Source of the DNA: Roseivivax sp. THAF197b
Lineage (GTDB): Bacteria > Pseudomonadota > Alphaproteobacteria > Rhodobacterales > Rhodobacteraceae
Assembly: GCF_009363255.1 (NCBI RefSeq)
Contig: NZ_CP045318.1
Coordinates: 1,911,501 to 1,975,500, forward strand
Length of the DNA stretch: 64,000 nucleotides
Reading direction: 5' to 3'
This document shows, piece after piece, positions 1 to 7,012 of the stretch (the stretch's first letter is position 1; each line of letters begins with the position of its first letter). Made by a program: the position numbers and the translations under genes. The notes under the pieces are model-generated. The model did not search any database. It was not told where the DNA came from and saw only the letters and a list, made by a program, of their open reading frames with translations.

Positions 1-464
1 CTGACGTCATTGGCCACGCAATAGCCCGCGATATACGCAGGCGCGTCGGCTTCGCTGACGTATTTCGCCTCGCGCCCGATGACGATGCCAAGCTCGACCT
101 CCCAATCCACCTTGGAGGCGCCGCGCGGCATGACAATCGGATCCTCCGCGCCGGAAATCGCAGAGGTGGCCTTCATGAACATCACGGGCTCGGTCGGGAT
201 GTCCCAGCCACCTTCGGCCGCGTGATCGGCATAGTTCAGCCCGATGCAGATGAACTTGCCGGTCCCGCCGACACAGGGCGCAAGCCGCGACGAACCCTCG
301 ACCGCAGGCAGGCTTGCCGGGTCAAGCGCTTCAAGCTCCGACAGCGCGCCCAGCGTCTCGCCCGCCAGATCGCCGATATGACCGGAGAGGTCGCGGATCA
401 CGCCGTTGCTGTCCACAAGCCCCGGTTTTTCTGCACCTTTTGCACCGTAACGGACGAATTTCAT
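1..464 (-). CDS. Fumarylacetoacetate hydrolase family protein (3' end cut by window)
   Basis: The first 154 residues read MKFVRYGAKGAEKPGLVD... and include KFICIGLNYADHAAE and PVMFMKATSAISG, then VDWEVELGIVIGREAKY. These are the hallmark blocks of the FAH superfamily (2-hydroxyhepta-2,4-diene-1,7-dioate isomerase, ureidoglycolate lyase, acylpyruvase). The E-V-E motif is the usual metal site region. The start is the ATG at 464-462, preceded by a GGGAG Shine-Dalgarno. Substrate specificity cannot be assigned because the C-terminal half lies beyond base 1. The family usually has about 280 residues, so roughly half is missing. It is probably a cytosolic enzyme of aromatic or ureide catabolism. 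The 157 bases between it and folB hold nothing recognisable. Confidence 0.85.
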   Translation of the reverse strand, partial: MKFVRYGAKGAEKPGLVDSNGVIRDLSGHIGDLAGETLGALSELEALDPASLPAVEGSSRLAPCVGGTGKFICIGLNYADHAAEGGWDIPTEPVMFMKATSAISGAEDPIVMPRGASKVDWEVELGIVIGREAKYVSEADAPAYIAGYCVANDV

Positions 465-621
465 GGCCGGTCTCCCAAAGTTTCGGTCGGGCTTGCGCAA
501 GCCCCATGTGATCCGCTGCAGAGAACCGGATCGCAGCCGGATTGTGAAGCCGAAAGCGGGCGATCTTTCTCTGCCTTTACGTCCACGTTCGAAACATGGG
601 CGCAGTATTCGGGTCCGCGTT

Positions 622-1017
622 CTAGACCGTGCCCTTGCGCAGCCGAGCCAGATCGCCGGCATCGAGGATCAGGCGCACGCCAAGCGCGCCCTTGCCCGAC
701 CGCACCGGCCTCTTGCGCAAGCCGATCTCCAACGCCTCGACCGCTTCAAACGCCGCGCAGGCCGCAGCCATACGACTGATTAGACGTTCTTGCGTGTGGT
801 AATGGCCGTCAGCGGCCAAAGCCTCCAACTCCGCGACAAGCGGATCGTAATCGAAGACATGCGCCATCCCGTCCTTGGCGATCAGGACCTTCTCCTGTGC
901 GATGTGCAGCGTCAGATCGAGGATATGCGCCTCGGGCACCACGTCCTCCGGTCCGTATGTGCCGATATCGGCGTCGATTTCCAAATCGGTGAGTTCTATC
1001 AGCGCGTTTGCGGTCAT
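622..1017 (-). CDS. folB: Dihydroneopterin aldolase
   Basis: A 131-residue protein that fits the FolB family in length and pattern: an N-terminal LIELTDLEIDADIGTYGPE strand block with the conserved IG.Y/E region, a central VFDYDPLVAELEALAADGHYHTQERL segment, and the C-terminal strand KRPVRSGKGALGVRL. FolB cleaves 7,8-dihydroneopterin to 6-hydroxymethyl-7,8-dihydropterin and glycolaldehyde in folate synthesis, in the cytosol. The start at 1017 is chosen because an AGGAGG lies 10 bases upstream. An upstream in-frame start at 1140 has no such signal. No other folate genes are visible. It lies downstream of, and may be co-transcribed ahead of, the FAH-family gene. Confidence 0.85.
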   Translation of the reverse strand: MTANALIELTDLEIDADIGTYGPEDVVPEAHILDLTLHIAQEKVLIAKDGMAHVFDYDPLVAELEALAADGHYHTQERLISRMAAACAAFEAVEALEIGLRKRPVRSGKGALGVRLILDAGDLARLRKGTV

Positions 1018-1184
1018 TCTCTCATATCCTCCTGATTTCGAAGGCAGATAGGGCCTCTGCCGATACGGAACAGATACGCGCGGCACGGGATAAGTCGACG
1101 GGGAGGCTGCCTTGCGGAAAACGCGGCGCAGACGAAACAAAACCCCCGTCGATGGCGAATACGGAAAACTAAATTAAAAACCTG

Positions 1185-1210
1185 GGAACCTTATCGCCTC
1201 CCCGCGCGTT
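1185..1210 (+). promoter_or_regulatory. EcfG-type general stress promoter
   Basis: GGAAC at 1185-1189 is followed after exactly 17 bases by CGTT at 1207-1210. This matches the alphaproteobacterial EcfG consensus GGAAC-N16/17-CGTT without mismatch. It faces the small gene that begins at 1245. The predicted transcript start, near 1217, would give a leader of roughly 28 bases. The site lies 5 kb from the nepR-ecfG-phyR locus. Confidence 0.7.
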
Positions 1211-1244
1211 GCGATGTCGCGACGTGAGTTCCGGGGGGTGAGTC

Positions 1245-1514
1245 ATGTTTTTTTTCAGAAGTGGAAAGCATCGTTTCGATGCGGTGGTGTCGGAGCATCA
1301 GACCGTCTGGTCCCGCGTCCGTGCGCAGATCGCGCAGCCCAAAAATCCAGTCACGACACGCAGTGCCAAACCGATCACCAGTCCGGACGACCTCGCGCGG
1401 CTCGTCGACGGGTTTGAAGATCTGGCAGATGCGGCCCCGTCGAAGGCAGCGAACCGGCCTTGGGACACGGGCGAAGACCTGACCGCTGATCCGGCCACGC
1501 CCGCTCGAAGCTGA
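1245..1514 (+). CDS. Small hypothetical protein, predicted general stress gene
   Basis: An 89-residue protein (MFFFRSGKHRF...) with no family I recognise. It has a basic N-terminus, no clear membrane segment, a middle acidic stretch (DDLARLVDGFEDLADAAP) and a low-complexity Asp/Ala/Pro tail. Reality is supported by three independent signals: a GGGGGGTGAG Shine-Dalgarno just before the ATG, a perfect EcfG promoter 35 bases upstream, and an intrinsic terminator 32 bases after the stop. Overlapping minus-strand reading frames lack such signals. The function is unknown, and a role in stress survival is inferred only from the promoter. Confidence 0.55.
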   Translation: MFFFRSGKHRFDAVVSEHQTVWSRVRAQIAQPKNPVTTRSAKPITSPDDLARLVDGFEDLADAAPSKAANRPWDTGEDLTADPATPARS

Positions 1515-1545
1515 CCCCGGCGGAAAACAGCACCCGGCCACGGCA

Positions 1546-1574
1546 AAAAGGGTGGCCCGATGGACCACCCTTTT
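1546..1574. terminator. Bidirectional intrinsic terminator
   Basis: A 10-bp perfect stem, AAAAGGGTGG pairing with CCACCCTTTT, encloses a 9-base loop. Runs of T follow on both strands, so it can end transcription from both the plus-strand gene ending at 1514 and the minus-strand gene ending at 1624. Confidence 0.75.
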
Positions 1575-1623
1575 CGCGTTGTCTTGCTCATTTATCGTGC
1601 CTCGCCGCGACCTTTGAGGGAGG

Positions 1624-1734
1624 TCAGTCGCGGTCTGAGTGAGCGTCGTCGTCGCCCTTTCGTCCGGTCAGCGCGTAGATCAGCGCCGTTACCAAAGAAA
1701 GACCGACGAGCCCAATCACGAAGATATCGGTCAT
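1624..1734 (-). CDS. 36-residue single-pass membrane protein, predicted general stress gene
   Basis: The product starts MTDIFVIGLVGLSLVTAL and ends with a charged GRKGDDDAHSDRD tail. It has one hydrophobic helix (about residues 4-22), a positive cluster GRK, then an acidic C-terminus, so it is probably an inner-membrane peptide with a cytoplasmic tail. The ATG has an AAGGAAAGG Shine-Dalgarno 7 bases upstream. A perfect EcfG promoter lies 37-61 bases upstream, and the shared terminator follows the stop. It superficially resembles KdpF-like mini-proteins, but no kdp genes are near. The function is unknown. Confidence 0.6.
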   Translation of the reverse strand: MTDIFVIGLVGLSLVTALIYALTGRKGDDDAHSDRD

Positions 1735-1770
1735 CGTTCTACCTTTCCTTGATCCTGTTGTCGCAATACC

Positions 1771-1795
1771 AACGGCCAAAACAGGCATCGGTTCC
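1771..1795 (-). promoter_or_regulatory. EcfG-type general stress promoter
   Basis: Read on the minus strand, GGAAC (1795-1791), 16 bases, then CGTT (1774-1771) is a perfect match to the EcfG consensus. It points at the 36-residue membrane protein gene starting at 1734. It mirrors the promoter of the convergent small gene on the other side of the shared terminator. Confidence 0.7.
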
Positions 1796-1857
1796 CGAAA
1801 ATCGAGACTTACGTCGAAATTCTGCGTTTTTTCGTTGACAAGGCGAAAATTCGTGGA

Positions 1858-2607
1858 TCAGAGCGCCAGCTTGTTGCGCCGTTCTTCGGCCTCGCGCGCC
1901 TCCTTGTGGGCGGCCTTGACCTGTCCGCGATTTGCGCGACGTGCCAGGGCGGCTTCGACCAATGCGGTGAATAGACGGCGATGCGCACGTCGATAGAACA
2001 GGTGTTCGGGGTGCCATTGAACACCGATGGCCATGGGATCGCTTTTGCGTTCGATGGCCTGGATCATGCCGCCATCGTCGCGGGCCGCGATCTGAAGCCC
2101 CTCCCCCAGCCTTTGAACCGCCTGCGAATGCAGCGCATTCACGTTCAGGCAGGCCTCACCCGTCACCCGCGCAAGAAGCGTCTCGTCCAGAAGGTCGACG
2201 CGCTTTTTGGGCAGGATCGTGCGGTAATACTTGGAATCGTAGACGTCATAGGCGTCCTGGTGCAGATCGCCGCCCAGCACGACGTTCAGCATCTGCGACC
2301 CACGGCAGATCCCCAAGATGGGCAAGTCCCGCTCGAACGCACCGCGCAGCACCTCCGTCTCGAGCGCATCGCGGTCGGGGTCGAGCCTGACACCCACGCG
2401 CACCTCGCCCCCGTAGAGCGTAGGCGCGATATCATCGCCGCCCCCGATCACCACGCCGTCGACCGCGTCGAGCGCAATCTCCCGGCCCGATTGCCAGCGG
2501 ATCGCCCGCCCGCCGCCGAGCCACACGCTCAGCGCCATCAGCGGAAAGATCCGCCAGCCGGAGCGGCGCGAGACGGTCACACCGATGACGGGACGCCCAT
2601 CGCTCAT
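1858..2607 (-). CDS. Class I glutamine amidotransferase (peptidase C26, PuuD-like)
   Basis: A 249-residue GATase1-fold protein. GICRGSQ carries the nucleophile Cys101, and GVQWHPEH carries His199 and Glu201, so the catalytic triad is complete. The GGGDDIAPTLYGG block near residue 55 is typical of the gamma-glutamyl-GABA hydrolase (PuuD/C26) branch. The ATG overlaps the stop of the upstream amidoligase gene as ATGA, so the two are translationally coupled. Families of amidoligases and GATases are known to be paired in predicted peptide or metabolite tailoring pathways. Here the GATase may hydrolyse gamma-glutamyl products or supply ammonia. It is probably cytosolic. The C-terminal 30 residues are highly charged (KAAHKEAREAEERRNK). 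Confidence 0.8.
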   Translation of the reverse strand: MSDGRPVIGVTVSRRSGWRIFPLMALSVWLGGGRAIRWQSGREIALDAVDGVVIGGGDDIAPTLYGGEVRVGVRLDPDRDALETEVLRGAFERDLPILGICRGSQMLNVVLGGDLHQDAYDVYDSKYYRTILPKKRVDLLDETLLARVTGEACLNVNALHSQAVQRLGEGLQIAARDDGGMIQAIERKSDPMAIGVQWHPEHLFYRRAHRRLFTALVEAALARRANRGQVKAAHKEAREAEERRNKLAL

Positions 2608-3566
2608 GAGATCCCCCCGACGATGTCGGCCGCGCACTTGGCCCAATCGCTGCGGGTCGTGGTCAGATGCGCGCGATGATCGCGCCATGCCGCGCATAGA
2701 TCGCCGATGAGGCCCGCATCCTGCGCGACCTCCTCGATCCGGACCCATCGCTGCCATTCGAGGCTCAGCGACCAGTCGGGCTCGTCAATACGGCAATCCG
2801 GCAGACGATAATGATAGGTCGGGCGCGGCGAGATCAGGTTCATGTCCATGGCACCCGCCACACGCGCCTCGTCGAGATGCGCAAAGAGGCACAGCATATC
2901 GAGCCCATGGTTCCGCGACGGTGCGCGGTCGAGATAAAGATCGATCAGCGCGTCGAGCGATCCGATTTCCTCGGCCAGACCGTCCAGCAAGGGGCGCGGA
3001 TAGGCATCCACATAGGGCATGACCCGCCGCGCGAGATCAATGCGCGCGGCATCTCGAATGGAATCCTCCAGGAAGGCGAATGCCCGCAGCGTCGGCAGGA
3101 TATCGGGCAATGTCTCGCCCGTGACCTCCGGGTTGAAATGCACCCCGAAGCCCAGGAAGACGCCCGCCGCCGTGCCGGTCGCCCCGGCCTTCGCCAGATC
3201 GGCGCAAAGCGCGTCGAGCTTCGTGATCTCCGCGGGCAGGATCGGGCCGGTGACGATTTCCACCGGAACCACCTGGCGCGCAATGTCATGGATGCGCTGC
3301 TGAAATCCGCTTTCCGCGCGCTTGAGGTACTGCGTGTCGAGGTAGACTTCGATGTCGCCGAGTTCCGTGTCGGTGACCACGTAGCCGCGTTCGCCCCGCT
3401 GCTCGACCTGGCCGCCCATACGCTCGGTGATGACGCCCGTCACCTGCTCTTCCGCGAGCGCGCCGAACTCGATCTCCACACCGACGCGGCGCGGATCGCC
3501 ATTGGCATTGTCCCGAACCGGCAGCGGCGCGGGCGAGGATGGGGCGGTGTTCCGAGATGCAGACAT
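2604..3566 (-). CDS. Putative amidoligase (COOH-NH2 ligase family)
   Basis: A 320-residue protein with the motif VGVEIEFGALAEEQV at residues 28-42, which is the metal/ATP-binding start of the glutamine-synthetase-like amidoligase fold (Pfam amidoligase_2, as known from the family). Further conserved features are a TGPI block, GFGVHFNPE near residue 140, and a C-terminal RPTYHYRLPD...W segment. Such enzymes are predicted to form amide bonds between a carboxylate and an amine. The substrate here is unknown. The gene starts within the stop of the upstream sensor kinase (TGATG) and its stop overlaps the downstream GATase start. It therefore belongs to the nepR-ecfG-kinase transcription unit. Confidence 0.75.
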   Translation of the reverse strand: MSASRNTAPSSPAPLPVRDNANGDPRRVGVEIEFGALAEEQVTGVITERMGGQVEQRGERGYVVTDTELGDIEVYLDTQYLKRAESGFQQRIHDIARQVVPVEIVTGPILPAEITKLDALCADLAKAGATGTAAGVFLGFGVHFNPEVTGETLPDILPTLRAFAFLEDSIRDAARIDLARRVMPYVDAYPRPLLDGLAEEIGSLDALIDLYLDRAPSRNHGLDMLCLFAHLDEARVAGAMDMNLISPRPTYHYRLPDCRIDEPDWSLSLEWQRWVRIEEVAQDAGLIGDLCAAWRDHRAHLTTTRSDWAKCAADIVGGIS

Positions 3567-5299
3567 CAGTAATCCACCACTTCGGGTTTGAAATCGGAAA
3601 TCCGGAAGGTGACGGCCACACGGTAGATGTCACCGGAAAGGCCCTGGCTCAGCTCGCCGCCGAGCTGCGTCGAAAAGGCCTGGATCAAGCGCTGCCCAAG
3701 ACCGCCCATACGGTCCACCACGGGAAGGTGCTCGGGATTGGAGGTGTTCGTCACCTCGAAGGCCACATCCTTGTCCGATGTCCGCTTGAGACTGACGGTG
3801 ATCCGGGCCTGCCCCTCGGCGTCGCGCTGGATGTATTTCTCGGCATTGGCCACAGCCTCTGCGGTCAGAAGCGCCAGCGGCATCGCCTGATCGGGATAGA
3901 CCTCGACATGGTCGAGATCGCGGATGATCTCGATCTTGCGGTCGTCCTGTTCGGACATCAGCGTGATATGCTGGGTCAGTTCTTCGAGCAATTCGCGCAC
4001 ATCGACCCGGCCCAGATCGGCCGTGCGATACAGCTGGCGGTGGATGGCCGCGAGGCCGCGGATGCGTTCCTGCAAGCGCCGCAGAACGCGCTTCGTCTCA
4101 TCGGTGTCCGATTGCCGGATCTGCATGTTCATGATCGACGAGATCAGCTGCAGGTTATTCTTGACCCGGTGATGCACCTCCTTGAGCAGGATGGTCTTCT
4201 CGCGCAGCGCGTTTTCAAGCTGGGCCTCGTCCTGCAGGATCGAGTCGGACATCAGCAGGAAATCGTTCTCCATGTCCCGCAATTCAAGCGCCATATCGGC
4301 GGCGGAGGTCTGCGCGGGCAACCGTCTGTCGCGCGCAAAGCTGCGCATCTGGTAGCGCAGGGTCCGAATGTGACGGATCACCAGCCGGTTCACGGCGAGA
4401 TAGGCGACAATGACGCTGGCCGCCCACATCACGAGCGGCAGCGCCTTGGCGAAACTGCCCGCCCGCAGCGCGTTCAGTTCGGGGCTGTCCTCGGGCCAGA
4501 TGCTGATCGCGTAAAGTATGTCGGGCACGATGGCGGAGACGACGAAGATGCGTTCCAGACCATCTGCACTGCGCGCGAGGAAACTGTACTTGTCCTGTCC
4601 GGGCAAGGACGCGAGCGCGATCGTGTCGGGCAAGAGCGGGCGGATCGCTTCGTTTCCGAGGTTGGATTTGAGAAGCTCGCCATCGGCGTTGAAAAGCGCA
4701 ACATCCGTGAAGTTCGAGGCGGCGCTTTCGTCTTTCCTCTGGAGGTCCCGCATCGTCGCAACCGGGATCGAGACGGCGACATGGCCGATATGCCTGCCCT
4801 GCTGGAACACCGGCTCCAGCAAAACGACGACCGGCTCGTTGCTGATCGGAGGTTGTTTGATGCGGAAGATGCTTCGCTGAGGCTGGGCCAGCAGCTCAAG
4901 GGCGCGCTCCGAGCTCGTCTTCTCGGGAACCTCTGCTGTTGCGCATAAATAAGTGCCGTCTATCCCGACCAACGCGGCAAAGCTGACCTGAGGCTCGCCG
5001 GCGACATATTCGATCAGCGCCTGACTGCACTGTTCGCGCGAGCCGCCCGAGACCTGCGAAATGGTGCCAAGCGCGTTCGCGGCGCCCATCACCGAAGTGA
5101 TGACGGAGCGCTCGGCGGCGACCGCAGCCTCCGTCCGGTCGGTCAGGCTCAGCTGAGTGCGCGCGCGCGTTTCGTCATCAAGTTGCGCTGTCTGAAAATA
5201 GGCGACCAGACCGATGGGAACCAACGCGATCGACAAAAAGCCGATAATCCGCGCGCCCAATCCGCTGGGGATGGGCCTGGGTCCAGGTGCACCAATCAT
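3566..5299 (-). CDS. HisKA_2-family membrane sensor histidine kinase of the general stress response
   Basis: 577 residues. Membrane helices at about 17-36 and 286-305 flank a 250-residue extracytoplasmic sensor domain. A linker, a dimerisation motif [11 protein letters not shown] (374-384, phospho-acceptor His near 376-377) and a C-terminal HATPase follow, with EAVANAEKY (N box) and MGGLGQRL (G box). HisKA_2/HWE kinases of this sort phosphorylate PhyR in alphaproteobacteria. Being directly downstream of ecfG (ATG 3 bases after its stop), it is very likely the PhyR kinase or a modulator of it. The signal sensed is unknown. Confidence 0.85.
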   Translation of the reverse strand: MIGAPGPRPIPSGLGARIIGFLSIALVPIGLVAYFQTAQLDDETRARTQLSLTDRTEAAVAAERSVITSVMGAANALGTISQVSGGSREQCSQALIEYVAGEPQVSFAALVGIDGTYLCATAEVPEKTSSERALELLAQPQRSIFRIKQPPISNEPVVVLLEPVFQQGRHIGHVAVSIPVATMRDLQRKDESAASNFTDVALFNADGELLKSNLGNEAIRPLLPDTIALASLPGQDKYSFLARSADGLERIFVVSAIVPDILYAISIWPEDSPELNALRAGSFAKALPLVMWAASVIVAYLAVNRLVIRHIRTLRYQMRSFARDRRLPAQTSAADMALELRDMENDFLLMSDSILQDEAQLENALREKTILLKEVHHRVKNNLQLISSIMNMQIRQSDTDETKRVLRRLQERIRGLAAIHRQLYRTADLGRVDVRELLEELTQHITLMSEQDDRKIEIIRDLDHVEVYPDQAMPLALLTAEAVANAEKYIQRDAEGQARITVSLKRTSDKDVAFEVTNTSNPEHLPVVDRMGGLGQRLIQAFSTQLGGELSQGLSGDIYRVAVTFRISDFKPEVVDY

Positions 5300-5302
5300 G
5301 AC

Positions 5303-5860
5303 TTAACGCGCCGTTGACGACGAGCTTCCGGAGACAACCGCGAGGGTTGCCTGGTCTGTGAGTTCGAAGGCTTCCTCGTCGCTGAGATGCAGCAATTCCG
5401 TCAGCCTCGCACGGGCGCGGTTTGTCCGGCTCTTGATGGTGCCGACCGCGACGCCGCACATGTCTGCCGCTTCCTCGTAGGAAAAGCCCGACGCACCGAC
5501 AAGCACAAGCGCTTCGCGCTGTTCGTCGTTCAGTGTCTGGAATGCGCGCATGAAGTCCTTCATCTGAAGGCGGCCGTCATGGGCGGGCTTTTCGGACAGA
5601 GTTTCGGTTAAAAGACCGTCCGCATCCCCGACCTCGCGGCCCGCTTTGCGCCTGTTGGAATAATAGGTGTTGCGCAGGATGGTAAACAACCAAGCCCGCA
5701 TGTTCGTGCCCGCCTCAAACGTGTGGATCTTGGTCCAGGCCTTGACCAGTGCATCTTGCACCATGTCATCGGCCAGCGATCCGTTGCGGGTCAGCGAGAG
5801 GGCAAACGCCCGGAGCGCGGGCAAATGCTCCACGATCTCGTCACGGGGATCTGCATTCAT
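5303..5860 (-). CDS. ecfG: EcfG-family extracytoplasmic function sigma factor
   Basis: 185 residues with sigma-70 region 2 (LADDMVQDALVKAWTKIHTF, then the DNA-melting/-10 segment NMRAWLFTILRNTYYSNRRK) and region 4 (LNDEQREALVLVGASGFSYEEAA, then GVAVGTIKSRTNRAR as the recognition helix). These are characteristic of EcfG, the general stress response sigma factor that recognises GGAAC-N16/17-CGTT. The gene overlaps nepR by ATGA, so the sigma factor and its anti-sigma factor are translationally coupled. It is probably autoregulated from the divergent promoter region upstream of nepR. The window itself holds several predicted target promoters. Confidence 0.92.
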   Translation of the reverse strand: MNADPRDEIVEHLPALRAFALSLTRNGSLADDMVQDALVKAWTKIHTFEAGTNMRAWLFTILRNTYYSNRRKAGREVGDADGLLTETLSEKPAHDGRLQMKDFMRAFQTLNDEQREALVLVGASGFSYEEAADMCGVAVGTIKSRTNRARARLTELLHLSDEEAFELTDQATLAVVSGSSSSTAR

Positions 5861-6030
5861 TCGTCAACCTCGTCCGAAGACCCCTTCGGACTGTCGTCCT
5901 GTGCTTTCAATTGAGAAAGAAGGTCGAGAAATCGATCCGGGACATCCTGCTCAAGCATGTCCTGGTACACCTTTTTCAGGTTGTCATCTATCACGCTGTC
6001 CTGCCGCCGCTTCTGGTGTTCCTGAGCCAT
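5857..6030 (-). CDS. nepR: Anti-sigma factor NepR
   Basis: 57 residues. The core IDDNLKKVYQDMLEQDVPDR followed by FLDLLSQLK is the two-helix NepR signature that binds EcfG and, on stress, phosphorylated PhyR. The start at 6030 (MAQEHQKRRQ) is chosen because AAGGGAAAG lies just upstream. A longer reading frame to 6078 would run into the promoter region. The C-terminus is acidic (DDSPKGSSDEVDE). In the known partner-switch, PhyR~P titrates NepR and releases EcfG. Confidence 0.88.
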   Translation of the reverse strand: MAQEHQKRRQDSVIDDNLKKVYQDMLEQDVPDRFLDLLSQLKAQDDSPKGSSDEVDE

Positions 6031-6070
6031 ACTTTCCCTTGCGCACATGTTCTTTTTTGGCCCTAATTCC

Positions 6071-6096
6071 GGAACCAACCCGCGCCCAACTGGTTT
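6071..6096 (+). promoter_or_regulatory. EcfG-like promoter of phyR
   Basis: GGAAC (6071-6075) is followed by GGTT after 16 bases (6092-6095), which differs from the CGTT consensus only at the first base. It faces phyR at 6135. It overlaps almost completely a similar promoter on the opposite strand. Confidence 0.6.
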
Positions 6097-6102
6097 AGTT
6101 CC
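6077..6102 (-). promoter_or_regulatory. EcfG-like promoter of nepR-ecfG operon
   Basis: On the minus strand, GGAAC (6102-6098) precedes GGTT (6080-6077) with a 17-base spacer. It faces nepR at 6030 and overlaps the phyR promoter, so both arms of the switch would be driven by EcfG from one shared 32-bp segment. Confidence 0.58.
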
Positions 6103-6134
6103 CGAAGCCTAGAAAAAAAAAGGATGTCGAGGAC

Positions 6135-6935
6135 ATGTCCCAAACCGACCTGAGCAGCGAGATCGGCCAAGCCCTGCCGTATCTTCGCCGATATGCGCGC
6201 GCGCTGACGGGATCGCAGTCAACGGGTGATCAATATGCGGCGGCAACGCTCGAGGCAGTTCTTGCCGATCGCTCCATCACGGTGGGCGCAAGCAGGCCCA
6301 AGGTCGGATTGTTCCAGACATTCCACGGTATCTGGGTCACCACGGGCGCGCCCGTGACGGACGAGGATACCGGTCCCCTGGCCGCCGCGCAGCGTCACAT
6401 GTCGCGCCTGACCACGAACAGCCGCGAGGCGCTCCTGCTCCACACGATCGAGGAATTCACCCTCGCCGAAGTGGGTGAAGTGATGAATGTCGGGACGGAA
6501 GAGGCCGAGATCCTCGTACAGACCGCGCGTCAGGAAATGGCGGATGCGATGTCTGGTCGGGTGCTGATCATCGAGGACGAGGCGATCATCGCCATGGATC
6601 TCGAAAGCATCGTGGCAGACCTTGGCCACCGGGTCACCGGCGTCGCGCGCACACGTGATGGCGCGGTCGCACTTGGCGCGAAGGAAACGCCCGACCTGAT
6701 CTTGGCCGACATCCAGCTTGCGGATAACTCGTCGGGCGTGGATGCGGTCAACGACCTCCTGCGCGATCTGGGCGAACGTCCGGTGATCTTCATCACGGCC
6801 TTCCCCGAGCGGCTTCTGACCGGCGACAAGCCCGAGCCCGCCTTCCTGATTTCGAAGCCCTATTCCGAGGAGCAGGTCCGCTCCGCGATCAGCCAGGCGA
6901 TGTTCTTCTCCTCGACGGAGACGCTGCGCGCCTGA
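6135..6935 (+). CDS. phyR: Response regulator PhyR (anti-anti-sigma factor)
   Basis: 266 residues with the diagnostic PhyR arrangement. The N-terminal sigma-factor-like domain (residues 1-135, mimicking EcfG regions 2 and 4, e.g. LTTNSREALLLHTIEEFTLAE) is joined to a C-terminal receiver domain (VLIIEDEAI at about 143-151, phospho-acceptor Asp192 in LILADIQLAD, and a conserved Lys in LISKPYSEEQ). When phosphorylated it binds NepR and frees EcfG. It is transcribed divergently from nepR-ecfG, the usual arrangement in alphaproteobacteria, and ends in a strong intrinsic terminator. Confidence 0.93.
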   Translation: MSQTDLSSEIGQALPYLRRYARALTGSQSTGDQYAAATLEAVLADRSITVGASRPKVGLFQTFHGIWVTTGAPVTDEDTGPLAAAQRHMSRLTTNSREALLLHTIEEFTLAEVGEVMNVGTEEAEILVQTARQEMADAMSGRVLIIEDEAIIAMDLESIVADLGHRVTGVARTRDGAVALGAKETPDLILADIQLADNSSGVDAVNDLLRDLGERPVIFITAFPERLLTGDKPEPAFLISKPYSEEQVRSAISQAMFFSSTETLRA

Positions 6936-6960
6936 CGCCATGCCGCAGGTTAGAACGACA

Positions 6961-6990
6961 AACGCCGGGGAAATCCCCGGCGTTTTTTTT
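6961..6990 (+). terminator. Intrinsic terminator of phyR
   Basis: AACGCCGGGG pairs perfectly with CCCCGGCGTT around a 4-base AAAT loop and is followed by eight T residues. It lies between phyR and the convergent TRAP permease gene. The minus-strand side has only a short T run, so it acts mainly on phyR. Confidence 0.9.
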
Positions 6991-7012
6991 GGCTCAAGCC
7001 TTCGGCGCGTCC

